Assembly (NCBI GenBank): GCA_902801325.1
Contig: CADCHQ010000002.1
Coordinates: 1 to 64,000 of the forward strand
DNA length: 64,000 nucleotides
Source of the DNA: an uncultured Bacteroidales bacterium
GTDB taxonomy: Bacteria > Bacteroidota > Bacteroidia > Bacteroidales > Bacteroidaceae
Direction: 5' to 3'
The position numbers and the translations under genes are program-made. The notes under the pieces were generated by a model, which did not search any database, was not told the DNA's origin, and saw only the letters and a program-made list of their open reading frames with translations. This document shows positions 10,475 through 19,991 of this stretch, in pieces. How positions within the stretch are numbered: the stretch's first letter is position 1; each line of letters opens with the position of its first letter.

Positions 10475-13400
10475 ATGAAACACATTCATACGTATCTACT
10501 GCCATTCGTACTTGCCTTACTTCCTGTTAATGGCATCATCGCAAGCAGCAATCTTGCATCCCTCGTCATCAATGAAGTTCAGGTGGCCAACATTGACATG
10601 TTCATTGACCCATCCTATAACTATGGAGGTTGGGTAGAACTTTACAACCCTACAAACGCAGACATCGACTTGGGCAACATCTATATTAGTGACGAACCTC
10701 TGAGTCACCTTCGGTACCAGATGCCCACTGACCTCGGTGTCGTACCTGCCCAAGGTTTCAAAGTGCTGTGGTTTGACCATTATACTCCTGTTGGTGACAA
10801 TAGTCAAAGTAATCAGGCATACAAACAGGTACCCTTCAAACTCGATTACGACGGAGGAGAACTCTTCTTCAGTGATAGCAATGGGAAACTCTTCCTCTCT
10901 ATGGAATATCCTGCAGCCATACAACGCGTCAGTTATGCCCGAACAACAGATGGAGGCAGTAGTTGGATGTGGTGCTCCACTCCCACCCCTGGCACCAGCA
11001 ACAATGGTAGTTCCTTTGCTTCACAACAATTGAGTGCTCCTGTAATTAACAAAGACGCATGTCTGTTCAATACAAGTTTTACGGCAAATGTTAACATTCC
11101 AAGTGGAACAACACTTCGTTACACCACCGATGGCAGTACGCCTACGCTCACGAATGGGCAGACCAGCACCAATGGTACGTTCAACATCACCAGTACTACT
11201 GTCTTACGTTTACGCCTATTCCAAGACGGATATCTGCCCAGTGCTGTTATCACTCGGAGTTACATCCGTGCCGATAAAGACTATTACCTGCCCATCGTTT
11301 CAGTGGTTACAGATGACCGCAACCTTTATGACAATGTAATTGGAAATTATACGGTAGGAACAAATGGCATTATTGCCAATGGAAAAAACTATGCAATTAA
11401 CAGGAACCGCAGTTGGGAACGTCCTGTCAACTTTGAATATCTCGTTCCTAACAATCAAGATGGCGAACCTTTCCTTATGGTCCTCAATCAAGAATGCGAT
11501 TTTGAGGTTTTTGGCGGATGGAGTCGCAATTTTGAACCAGACGCCTCATTCCGTCTAAAGAGTGGTAAGTATTATTTAGGACAAAATTATTTCCCTTATC
11601 CTGTTTTTGATGAGAAGCCATACATAAAGAACAAGGCTCTATTGGTCCGTAATGGAGGCAACGACCATGACGCCCGAATATGGGATGCTGCCCTCCAGCA
11701 AATACTATCCACTAGTGGATTATATATCGATTATCAAAGTTATCAACCGGCTCACATTTTCATTAATGGTCAATACAAATTTATGTTCAACATCCGTGAA
11801 CCGAACAACAAGAATCACGGATACAGCAACTATGGCATCGATACCGACATGATGGACCAATTCGAGGTTAACACCTCAAAAGGTTATGAACAGAAAGCAG
11901 GTGACGATGCTGCTTTCCGCCAGTGGATGTCACTTGCACAGCAATTGGCCAACAGTCCTGAAGACCCAACCTTGTACCAACAGATTTGCGACATTGTTGA
12001 TATTGACGAGTTTACTAACTACATGGCTGCAGAGTGTTACATCGGCAGCAACGACTGGTTAGCCGACAACAACAATGTCAAAGGCTACCGAGCAAAGAGG
12101 CATGGAGCCAAGTTTCACATGGTGATAATGGATCTCGACCATGGTTATAATTTCTACAACCAGAATGTTGATGAGACTAATATGATGACCCGATTGACTA
12201 ACAGTCGATACAATTCATTATATGATACAGGCAAGAATTTTCTCATCGACATCTTCCTCAACATGCTCCAGAATTCCACCTTCCGGAAGAAGTTTATCGA
12301 TGCTTTCCACATGATTGACGGCAGCGTGTTGCACCCCGATCGTTCAGAGGAAATCATCAACGCAATGAAGGATTATGTGAATAAGGCTCTAGGTTTCGAC
12401 GGAAAGACATCGACATTATCAAATAACGCAACAACTCTAATTAACAAAATAAGTAATACAACGAAACGGAACTCACGTCTTAACAACTTCGCCAACTTCT
12501 TCGGACTGAGCAATCCTTACACGATTCGTTTGAGTAGCAATCTCGAAATCTGTCGGTTGCAACTCAATGGGCAGGAAGTCCCCACCAATAAGTTCGATGG
12601 CAAACTGTATGCTCCCATCACATTCAGCGCATTTGCACCAGCAGGATACACGTTTAAAGGATGGAAACTTAATGACAATGAAGAGGAAAGCCTTTTCACA
12701 ACATCCGACACATGGAACTATTATGATCAAGGCCAAATAACTGGAACCAACTGGCAAAGCATTGATTATACCGCTAGCGGTTGGAAAAACAACAAAGCAC
12801 CTTTTGGATATGGGACTATTGGTATGTCAGGAAGCATAGACTACTTAACACCCCTTAGTTACGGGAGTTATTATAATAGGCGCCCTACATACTATTTTCG
12901 CAAAACCTTTACACTTAACGAAGCACCAACAGACAAAGATTCCTATACATTTACTTATTATGTCGATGACGGCTTCATTGCCTATGTTAATGGTGTTGAA
13001 TTTGCCCGTAACAACATGCCTTCAGGAAACACCTCTTACAACCAATTTGCTATAAGCGAGGTAGGTAGTACAGCGGCAACAGGTACAATAAATATCGGCA
13101 ATTCTCTACTTCATCAAGGCAATAATATTATTGCTGTAGAAGTTCATAACTTCTCAGCAAGATCCAACGACATTTATTGGACTGCTAAACTTTCGCATAT
13201 TACACTGAATGAAGGAGAGTATATATCCACTGATATCGACCTTCCCTTATCCGAACTGCTTAGTAACGGAAACTACATTTTGGAAGCAGAGTTTGAACCC
13301 ATTGCTGAAGAGCAACTTATCGACGACCTTTCGATGCCCATCAAGGTGAACGAGATCAGCGCAGGTAACAGTATCTTCGCCAATGACACTTTCCTGCGCA

Positions 13401-14875
13401 ACGACTGGATTGAACTCTACAACACCACAGACTCTGACCTCGACGCGGCAGGGCTTTACATCAGTGACGATCCCGACGACGTGCTGAAGTATCAAATCCC
13501 ATCAAGTGCGGTACTGAACACCATCATTCCCGCTCACGGGCATCGTATCCTGTGGGCAGACAACCTTGTTCCCGTGACTCAACTGCACACGAACTTTAGC
13601 CTGTCCAATGCCGACAAGCAGATGGTAATTGTCACGTCGAGTCCCGAGTTCATAGAGAACAACGCCGACTTCTTCGAGGCTCACCCTGCCCTGAAGGACT
13701 TTGCCGACGGACTGCCATTCGACACCCATCAGGGAGACCAGAGTGTGGGCAGGTATCCCGACGGGGCTAAAAACCTGTACCTGATGAACCGGCCGACAAT
13801 CGAGAGCAGGAACTCCCTGCTGTCATACGACCGGGCTACAGGCATTGACAAGGGTATCATGAACCAGGCTTCGTACTTCGACCTGTATCTCTCGGAAGGA
13901 TGGAACTGGGTTTCGCATCCATTCCTCACACCACTCTCTCCGAATGACTTCAAGGATCATGTCGACCGCATACTGGGACAGACGCTGGAGGCGTGGTACA
14001 GCGATGACGGGAACGAGATGAAGGGTTCGTTGAAATCATTGAACTCGAGCGAACTCTATAAGATGCAGGCAACCGAAGGCTATCTCTTTGAGTTCACTGC
14101 GAGAATGCCGGTCAACCTGGCTCCGGTCGTACTCAGGAAGGGATGGAACTGGATTGGATATCCTTTCCTTTATCCGCAGACGCTTGCCAGTGCGTTTGAC
14201 AACAACCTCGTGCAGGATGGCGACATCGTCATCGGCCAGGGAGGATTCTCAGTCTACAGTGAAGACAACGGGTGGACGGGCACGCTAAGCAGTCTTACAC
14301 CAGGATTCGGATACATGTACAAGGCTGTGCAGGCAAAGGCGTTCCGTTTCAACAAGGCACAGAACATGCCACGACTGCGCACGCAGCACCGGATGAGCAT
14401 CTCCGAACAATTGTACGGCTTCAACCGCTTTGCCTATCCCAACGTAATGGGTGTCATTGCAGACGTCGAAGCGGATGGTTTGTCCTACGCCAAGGAAACA
14501 CTGACAATGACGGCATGGTCCGACGGCGAGTGCAGGGGCACTGGAAAATGGATTGACGGAAGGCTGTTCATGACACTCTACGGACAGGGAGGGGAAACGT
14601 TGACATTCAAAGCTTATGGTGAGAACGGCGACACGTATGCCGTCAAGCAACAACTTAATTTCGTTTCGGATGTTGTCGGCAAGCCGCAGTCACCTTATAC
14701 CCTCACACTCATAAAAGAGGAAACTCCCGTTACACCCGTAATAGTCGAAACTGGAATCAAAGGTATTTACTCACCCAGTGGAGCATTCGTAGGTAGAGAG
14801 ACGGGGAGTCTGAGACCAGGTATTTACATTATTCGTCAACAAGATAACAGAACCAAGAAAATTATTATACGATGA
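10475..14875 (+). CDS. CotH-kinase-family surface protein (copy 2)
   Basis: A 1466-residue paralogue of the preceding gene, starting 15 bases after it. It has a signal peptide (MKHIHTYLLPFVLALLPVNG) and then goes straight into the lamin-tail domain (about residue 30), lacking the trefoil and galactose-binding-like modules of copy 1. The chitobiase-like segment, CotH region (about 265-690), jelly-roll-like domain and second lamin-tail domain follow in the same order. From about residue 948 to 1410 the protein is almost identical to copy 1 while the earlier half is clearly diverged. The tail (KGIYSPSGAFV...RPGIYIIRQ) is a diverged sorting-type end. Its last four bases overlap the start of the next gene. 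Confidence 0.85.
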   Translation: MKHIHTYLLPFVLALLPVNGIIASSNLASLVINEVQVANIDMFIDPSYNYGGWVELYNPTNADIDLGNIYISDEPLSHLRYQMPTDLGVVPAQGFKVLWFDHYTPVGDNSQSNQAYKQVPFKLDYDGGELFFSDSNGKLFLSMEYPAAIQRVSYARTTDGGSSWMWCSTPTPGTSNNGSSFASQQLSAPVINKDACLFNTSFTANVNIPSGTTLRYTTDGSTPTLTNGQTSTNGTFNITSTTVLRLRLFQDGYLPSAVITRSYIRADKDYYLPIVSVVTDDRNLYDNVIGNYTVGTNGIIANGKNYAINRNRSWERPVNFEYLVPNNQDGEPFLMVLNQECDFEVFGGWSRNFEPDASFRLKSGKYYLGQNYFPYPVFDEKPYIKNKALLVRNGGNDHDARIWDAALQQILSTSGLYIDYQSYQPAHIFINGQYKFMFNIREPNNKNHGYSNYGIDTDMMDQFEVNTSKGYEQKAGDDAAFRQWMSLAQQLANSPEDPTLYQQICDIVDIDEFTNYMAAECYIGSNDWLADNNNVKGYRAKRHGAKFHMVIMDLDHGYNFYNQNVDETNMMTRLTNSRYNSLYDTGKNFLIDIFLNMLQNSTFRKKFIDAFHMIDGSVLHPDRSEEIINAMKDYVNKALGFDGKTSTLSNNATTLINKISNTTKRNSRLNNFANFFGLSNPYTIRLSSNLEICRLQLNGQEVPTNKFDGKLYAPITFSAFAPAGYTFKGWKLNDNEEESLFTTSDTWNYYDQGQITGTNWQSIDYTASGWKNNKAPFGYGTIGMSGSIDYLTPLSYGSYYNRRPTYYFRKTFTLNEAPTDKDSYTFTYYVDDGFIAYVNGVEFARNNMPSGNTSYNQFAISEVGSTAATGTINIGNSLLHQGNNIIAVEVHNFSARSNDIYWTAKLSHITLNEGEYISTDIDLPLSELLSNGNYILEAEFEPIAEEQLIDDLSMPIKVNEISAGNSIFANDTFLRNDWIELYNTTDSDLDAAGLYISDDPDDVLKYQIPSSAVLNTIIPAHGHRILWADNLVPVTQLHTNFSLSNADKQMVIVTSSPEFIENNADFFEAHPALKDFADGLPFDTHQGDQSVGRYPDGAKNLYLMNRPTIESRNSLLSYDRATGIDKGIMNQASYFDLYLSEGWNWVSHPFLTPLSPNDFKDHVDRILGQTLEAWYSDDGNEMKGSLKSLNSSELYKMQATEGYLFEFTARMPVNLAPVVLRKGWNWIGYPFLYPQTLASAFDNNLVQDGDIVIGQGGFSVYSEDNGWTGTLSSLTPGFGYMYKAVQAKAFRFNKAQNMPRLRTQHRMSISEQLYGFNRFAYPNVMGVIADVEADGLSYAKETLTMTAWSDGECRGTGKWIDGRLFMTLYGQGGETLTFKAYGENGDTYAVKQQLNFVSDVVGKPQSPYTLTLIKEETPVTPVIVETGIKGIYSPSGAFVGRETGSLRPGIYIIRQQDNRTKKIIIR

Positions 14876-16518
14876 CCAACATTAAGACACTTATAACAAG
14901 CCTGCTTTTCACAGTCGCTTTCGTTTCTGGTCATGCCGAAGAGGGAGATACGATAAAGGTTGTCTTTAACCAGAATATCGCCACAGTGACCATACCCGCC
15001 ACTGCACAGGTGACTGCCGAAACGAAAGGGACTTATGTCACTCTGACATCAACGACGAAGACGGAAGAATACATCTATGTCGTTTCCGGAACAACGGAAA
15101 ATGGTAGTTTGACTCTTATCGGCGACTACAAACTGACACTCTGCTTGAAAGGTGTCAGCATAGAAAGCCAAGATGGTGCTGCCATCGATGTAGAGTGCGG
15201 GAAACGCATAAAAGTGGTTTTGGCAGATGGTACTAAGAACTCACTGACCGACCAGATTGCCGGCGGACAAAAGGGTGCCTTTTATTTCAAAGGCCATCCT
15301 GAGTTCGAAGGATTGGGAACACTTAACATCACAGGTCGCACAAAACACGGCATTGCAGCAAAAGAGTATCTTCAAATAAAACGAACAACAGGTACCATCA
15401 ACATCCTGGCGGCAGAGAGCGATGCCATTCATTGCGGCAGAGGAAATGCCAACAATGAGCACAACTACTTTGAAATGAATGGGGGTGTGGTTAACATTCT
15501 GAAAGCCAATGGTGATGGTGTAGACAGTGATGACTTTGGAGTGATTCGCATTACAGGAGGAATGTTGAATGTCAATGTCTCAACAAACAACACTTGTGGA
15601 CTCAAGAGCGACAGCACCCTCACAGTAAGCGGTGGCAGACTGAACATCAATGTTGAAGGAAACGCCTGCGACGCTATACGGTCCAACTATGACGTGGAAT
15701 TATTGGGAGGTAGTATTGAGATAAATGTAAGTGGAGACGGATCGAACGGCATCAAGAGTCGGAACGCGCCAGCAAGCGAAGCCTTTGTCTTCAATGGCGG
15801 CTATCTTACCATTGACGGAGCGAAGTGCCTTATTAACGTTCACGGAAACGACTTGACGGAAGGTGAATCCACCATATATTCGCGTGCCATCAGTGCCGAC
15901 CAGTTCATTACCCGCAATAACGGTGATGTGGAAATTTTCGCTTATGGTCAAACCGGCGAGCCTTATTATACAAACTCTCCAGAGGTAATCACCGGTGGCA
16001 ATCTAACCATACATCGCGCTCCTTGGTCATTCTTCCACGGTGACTTCGAGTATTGCATGACAGCCCATGTCGTAGTCAGTCTCTCCCCTGGCACCTACGT
16101 TCCCTATGACGACTATAATTTTGCCATTGGAGCCTTTGTCGGCGACCAGTGCGTAGGCATTGCCACCGACGGATACCTTCGCATCTACAATGCAACATCG
16201 ACAAACGACCTTATTACTTTTAAAGCCTACAATTACGATACGGATGAGGCCATCCCGCTCCATGCCGGTCAGGAAGTTCGCTTCACGCCTTATGGTGTAA
16301 TCGGTGCCGATGACATGAGTCAGCGCATTGTTCTCAAGCCTTATATCCGAGGTGATGTCAACCTCGATGGCTTCGTCTCCATTGCCGATGTCACCACACT
16401 TGTCAACATCATCCTGGGCAAGCAAACCGAACCCTATGGCATTGCAGATATCAACGACGATGATACCATCTCCATTGCCGATGTCACGGCGTTGGTGAAT
16501 ATTATTTTAGGAAAATAA
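14872..16518 (+). CDS. Carbohydrate-binding beta-helix protein with dockerin-like tail
   Basis: A 548-residue protein with a signal peptide (MTNIKTLITSLLFTVAFVSG). Repeated glycine/asparagine-rich beta-strand units (for example NGGVVNILKANGDGVDSDD, then ITGGMLNVNVSTNNTCGLKS) match the calcium-binding parallel beta-helix family typified by Cthe_2159 (PF14262), which binds acidic or cellulosic polysaccharide. The C-terminus carries two dockerin-type calcium loops (DVNLDGFVSIAD and DINDDDTISIAD), each followed by a VTxLVNIILGK helix. Translation is coupled to the CotH gene by an ATGA overlap. CotH and PF14262 genes recur together elsewhere; the operon may build a surface carbohydrate-binding assembly (inference). 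Confidence 0.8.
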   Translation: MTNIKTLITSLLFTVAFVSGHAEEGDTIKVVFNQNIATVTIPATAQVTAETKGTYVTLTSTTKTEEYIYVVSGTTENGSLTLIGDYKLTLCLKGVSIESQDGAAIDVECGKRIKVVLADGTKNSLTDQIAGGQKGAFYFKGHPEFEGLGTLNITGRTKHGIAAKEYLQIKRTTGTINILAAESDAIHCGRGNANNEHNYFEMNGGVVNILKANGDGVDSDDFGVIRITGGMLNVNVSTNNTCGLKSDSTLTVSGGRLNINVEGNACDAIRSNYDVELLGGSIEINVSGDGSNGIKSRNAPASEAFVFNGGYLTIDGAKCLINVHGNDLTEGESTIYSRAISADQFITRNNGDVEIFAYGQTGEPYYTNSPEVITGGNLTIHRAPWSFFHGDFEYCMTAHVVVSLSPGTYVPYDDYNFAIGAFVGDQCVGIATDGYLRIYNATSTNDLITFKAYNYDTDEAIPLHAGQEVRFTPYGVIGADDMSQRIVLKPYIRGDVNLDGFVSIADVTTLVNIILGKQTEPYGIADINDDDTISIADVTALVNIILGK

Positions 16519-16626
16519 AAGGGAACCCTCTCTATCTCTCCCTTCGCTCGGCCTTTAGGACGCTTGCGTAGCTTGTCGGAGCAAGAAAGGGCGAGAAATA
16601 AATCGTAGAACCGTAAAATTAAAAAT

Positions 16627-19236
16627 ATGACCATGTTTAACAAACTTTTGGCGTTTGCAATAACCGCCACGCTCTCCACCACCATGTTGGCTCAGGAGAA
16701 GTATCCGTTCCAAGATCCGTCGCTCTCGAACAAGGAACGTGTCGAAAACCTTTTGTCCCTGCTCACGCCTGACGAGAAGGTGGGACTGATGATGAACAAA
16801 TCGGCCTCTGTCGATCGTCTCGGAATCCCTTCCTACAACTGGTGGAGCGAAGCCTGCCACGGTGTGCGTCAGGGCGGCTACACCGTCTATCCGCAACCTA
16901 TTGGAATGGCCGCTGCATTCAACGCCCAACTGGTATATGATGTCTTCTCGCAGGTCAGCGATGAAGCGCGAGCCAACTGGAACCGTTCCGACCACAACAT
17001 CTTCAATGTTCCTCAAGGCGTAACCTACTATCCTGGCAACCCAGAACTTACCTTCTGGTGTCCCAATGTCAACATCTTCCGCGACCCACGCTGGGGAAGA
17101 GGACAGGAGACTTGTGGCGAAGACCCCTATCTGAATGCAGTGCTAGGCGTGCAGACCGTACTTGGTATGCAAGGCAACAATGACCGCTATTTCAAGACCC
17201 ACGCCTGTGCCAAGCACTATGCAGTGCACAGTGGTCCCGAACCCCTACGCCACTCCATGAATGTGGAACCCACCAACCGCGACCTTTGGGAGACCTATCT
17301 GCCAGCTTTCAAGGCATTGGTGAAGCAAGGCAATGTACGCGAGGTGATGTGTGCCTATCAGCGTTTCGAAGGCAAGCCCTGCTGCAGCAGTGACCGTCTG
17401 CTCATCGACATCCTACGTAACAAGTGGGGGTATGACGGTATTGTAGTGACAGATTGCGACGCCATCAACAATTTCTACAATCGTGGCCAGCACGAGACAC
17501 ACGACGGTCCTCTCTCGGCATCTGTTGACGCCGTTCTCAATGGTACCGACCTGGAATGTGGCAAGGTATTCATGAATCTGGCCGAAGGATTGAAAAAGGG
17601 GCTCATCGAAGAGAGCGACCTCGACAAGCATCTTCGCAAGACGTTAATGGGTCGCTTTGAACTGGGTATGTTCGACCCTGCCGACATGCTGCCGTGGGCA
17701 AATCTTGCACCGGATGTCATCAGTAGTGAGCAGCACGATGCCCTCGCCACTCAGGCCGCCCGTGAGTCGATGGTACTGCTGGAGAACAAGAAAGGCGTAC
17801 TTCCTCTTTCGAAAGGCATCAAGACGCTGGCAGTTCTTGGTCCCAACGCCGACGATGTAGGCATGCTCAATGGCAACTATGGTGGAACGCCTACCGAGGC
17901 CCATCAGCATTCTTTGCTCGAAGGCATTAAGAATGCCGTACCAGGCGCAAAGATCATCTATCAGAAAGCGTGTGAACTAAACGACGAGTACACCACCGTC
18001 CACCATCTGCCCGACTTCAACGACGGCAAAGGTGTGAAGGTGGAATTCTTCAACAACAAGGAACTTGCCGGCCAGCCTGCCAAGACCGAATACTACAACG
18101 AACTCAACTTTTCCACCTTTGGTGCCTGGGGCTTTGCTCAAGGTGTCAATCGTGACACACTTTCCGTTCGCATCAGCGGTCGCTATGTCTCCACCTTCAC
18201 AGGCGAGATGAAGTACACACTCACCACTGACAACGGCTATGTATTGAAGGTTAATGGTCAGACCGTGGAAGAAAACCAAGCCACCAATGGTCGCAGGGGA
18301 GGTTTCGGTCGCAGGGGTGTACAGTACAAGTCATTCCCTGTGGAGGCAGGCAAGGCCTATGATGTGGTGATAGAGTACAAGCACGGCAATGGCCAGTTTG
18401 CCATGTTGCGTGGCGACATTTGCGAACGCAAGTTGGCCGACTTTACCGACCTTGCCAACGAGGTAAGCAATGCCGACGCCATCATCATCATTGGCGGCAT
18501 CTCCGCTCGTATGGAAGGCGAGGGTGGCGACAAGCAAGACATCGAATTGCCAAAAGTACAACAGATGCTGCTGAAGGCCATGCACCAGACAGGACGCCCA
18601 GTCGTCTTTGTCAACTGCTCGGGTTCCGCCATTGCTTTTGGCAGTGTAGAGGGTCAGTACGATGCCCTGCTCCAAGCCTGGTATCCGGGTCAGGGAGGCG
18701 CAAAGGCTCTGGCCGAAGTTCTCTTTGGCGACTACAACCCTGGAGGCAAACTGCCCATCACCTTCTACCGTTCCAATGACGACCTGCCCGATTTCCTCGA
18801 CTATTCAATGAAGAACCGCACCTATCGCTACTTCACGGGAGTGCCTCAGTATGCCTTCGGTTATGGTCTTAGTTACACCACCTTCAACGTAGGCAAAGGC
18901 CGCTTGTCGAGCAGGTCGATGAAACGCGACGGGAAAGTCACCCTGAAAGTGCCTGTTGTCAACTCCGGCAAGCGCGAGGGCACAGAGACCGTGCAGGTCT
19001 ATGTCAAGCGACTCGATGATGCTGGTGCCCCCATCAAGGCTCTGAAGGGCTTCCAGAAACTGACGCTGGAACCCGGCGAGACAAAGACTGCAGTCATCAC
19101 CCTCGACAGTGACGCCTTCGCCTATTACGATCAGTACATCGACGAACTGACTCCAATGCCCGGACGCTACCAGATACTTTACGGAACTTCCTCACGCGAC
19201 TCCGACCTGGAATCATTAAACTTTCTGGTGAAGTAA
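16627..19236 (+). CDS. GH3 beta-glycosidase with PA14 insert (Xyl3A-like)
   Basis: A glycoside hydrolase family 3 enzyme of 869 residues with an N-terminal signal sequence (MTMFNKLLAFAITATLSTTM; the ATG at 16633 is an alternative start). The N-terminal barrel contains NIFRDPRWGRGQETCGEDPY, and the catalytic nucleophile is Asp276 in VVTDCDAINN. A PA14-type domain (FTGEMKYTLTTDNGYVLKVN, about residues 500-600) is inserted in the second domain, and a fibronectin III-like domain ends the protein. This arrangement is typical of Prevotella xylosidases and glucosidases (Xyl3A type). Substrate is probably beta-xyloside or beta-glucoside; the exact specificity cannot be read. The 108 bases upstream hold an imperfect inverted repeat sharing CTTGCGTAG and GGAGCAAGAA with 19459-19488, and no clear promoter. 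Confidence 0.9.
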   Translation: MTMFNKLLAFAITATLSTTMLAQEKYPFQDPSLSNKERVENLLSLLTPDEKVGLMMNKSASVDRLGIPSYNWWSEACHGVRQGGYTVYPQPIGMAAAFNAQLVYDVFSQVSDEARANWNRSDHNIFNVPQGVTYYPGNPELTFWCPNVNIFRDPRWGRGQETCGEDPYLNAVLGVQTVLGMQGNNDRYFKTHACAKHYAVHSGPEPLRHSMNVEPTNRDLWETYLPAFKALVKQGNVREVMCAYQRFEGKPCCSSDRLLIDILRNKWGYDGIVVTDCDAINNFYNRGQHETHDGPLSASVDAVLNGTDLECGKVFMNLAEGLKKGLIEESDLDKHLRKTLMGRFELGMFDPADMLPWANLAPDVISSEQHDALATQAARESMVLLENKKGVLPLSKGIKTLAVLGPNADDVGMLNGNYGGTPTEAHQHSLLEGIKNAVPGAKIIYQKACELNDEYTTVHHLPDFNDGKGVKVEFFNNKELAGQPAKTEYYNELNFSTFGAWGFAQGVNRDTLSVRISGRYVSTFTGEMKYTLTTDNGYVLKVNGQTVEENQATNGRRGGFGRRGVQYKSFPVEAGKAYDVVIEYKHGNGQFAMLRGDICERKLADFTDLANEVSNADAIIIIGGISARMEGEGGDKQDIELPKVQQMLLKAMHQTGRPVVFVNCSGSAIAFGSVEGQYDALLQAWYPGQGGAKALAEVLFGDYNPGGKLPITFYRSNDDLPDFLDYSMKNRTYRYFTGVPQYAFGYGLSYTTFNVGKGRLSSRSMKRDGKVTLKVPVVNSGKREGTETVQVYVKRLDDAGAPIKALKGFQKLTLEPGETKTAVITLDSDAFAYYDQYIDELTPMPGRYQILYGTSSRDSDLESLNFLVK

Positions 19237-19300
19237 TTCCCCCTCCCCCTCGCAAGGGAGCCGTAAGGACTTCGGTTCTTCTGGAGTCGTGCAACCATAG

Positions 19301-19339
19301 CTTTAGCATAGAGCCTGCCCACGCAGCTCTATGCTAAAG
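19301..19339. terminator. Hairpin after the GH3 gene
   Basis: CTTTAGCATAGAGC (19301-19314) and its exact complement (19326-19339) form a 14-bp stem followed by TTTGTTTT. The likely terminator for the GH3 transcript. From here to 19650 only intergenic repeats are visible, including a GC-rich palindrome at 19238-19265. Confidence 0.6.
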
Positions 19340-19653
19340 TTTGTTTTGCATTGCACCCATTGAATTAAAACCTACAGAACGCATCGACGACGGACAACTT
19401 GCATGGGGGGGGACATGCATAGGCACATCGGAGCACGTAATCGGACGGACGAAGTCCTACGCTTGCGTAGGCTTGACGGAGCAAGAACAATTGTTCGCCT
19501 TGCATCGAACCTAATTTCGCCGCTAGTGGCCATCTTGACCATCTTGACCATTTTGACCACGGAACCGTCCCGTTTCACTTGTCTTTCATGAATGCAAAGA
19601 ACTTGAAGGAGTTCAAGTCAGAGGCACTAATCAAAAGAGGGAATAGGAAAAAG

Positions 19654-19851
19654 AAGAAAGGCGGCGGAGCGAAGGAGGAGGAGAAAAGCAAAACGCCTTT
19701 CGCTCGCGAGCGAAAGATGGCTGAACAGCCATGAACGCGCCCCCTTTGGGGCAGAAAGGAATAAAAGAGCCATAAAAAAAGAGCCATAAAAAAGAGCCAT
19801 AAAAAAGAGCCATACTCATTTTTCCTTATTGCAAATGCAACTTTGCAACAA
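19654..19851. repeat. Left inverted-repeat arm of the accessory cassette
   Basis: The reverse complement of 26072-26217 is found here almost base for base. The left copy has about 36 extra bases (19696-19731, themselves holding a palindrome around CGCTCGCGAGCG) and one extra unit of the AAAAAAGAGCCAT tandem repeat (four against three). The inner end contains one copy of the TTGCAA-rich 26-base motif (19825-19850). Confidence 0.85.
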
Positions 19852-19877
19852 AATCGGGAGGCGAAAACCTCCCGATT
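19852..19877 (-). terminator. Terminator of the leftward cassette operon
   Basis: AATCGGGAGG pairs perfectly with CCTCCCGATT across a six-base loop. Read on the minus strand the stem ends in TTTTG. It lies directly after the last small gene of the operon. Confidence 0.75.
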
Positions 19878-19883
19878 ATTCAT

Positions 19884-19991
19884 TCAATAGAAAACGCTCA
19901 TGGCGACAATGACTATGCCAACGACGAGGAAGACCCCAAGGGCAAGCAGGAGTTCGTCGGCCTCCTCCTTGACTTTCCGATAGTACCTCAT
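19884..19991 (-). CDS. 35-residue single-pass membrane peptide
   Basis: The ATG overlaps the TGA of the upstream P5-like gene (ATGA), so translation is coupled. The peptide starts MRYYRKVKEEADEL, continues with one hydrophobic helix of about 20 residues (LLLALGVFLVVGIVIVAMSV) and ends FY. Charged N-terminus plus a single membrane helix next to a phage-type cell-wall protein suggests a holin-like or other lysis accessory role, but this is inference from position; many small membrane peptides have other roles. A strong terminator follows at once, which supports the gene being real. Confidence 0.6.
   Translation of the reverse strand: MRYYRKVKEEADELLLALGVFLVVGIVIVAMSVFY

Noticed and set aside
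19575..19883. Open frame on the minus strand in the left inverted-repeat arm, with a similar frame in the right arm (near 25841-26233)
   Set aside because: The shared protein segment is just the translation of the repeated DNA motif and the AAAAAAGAGCCAT array; flanks differ and no start signal is seen.
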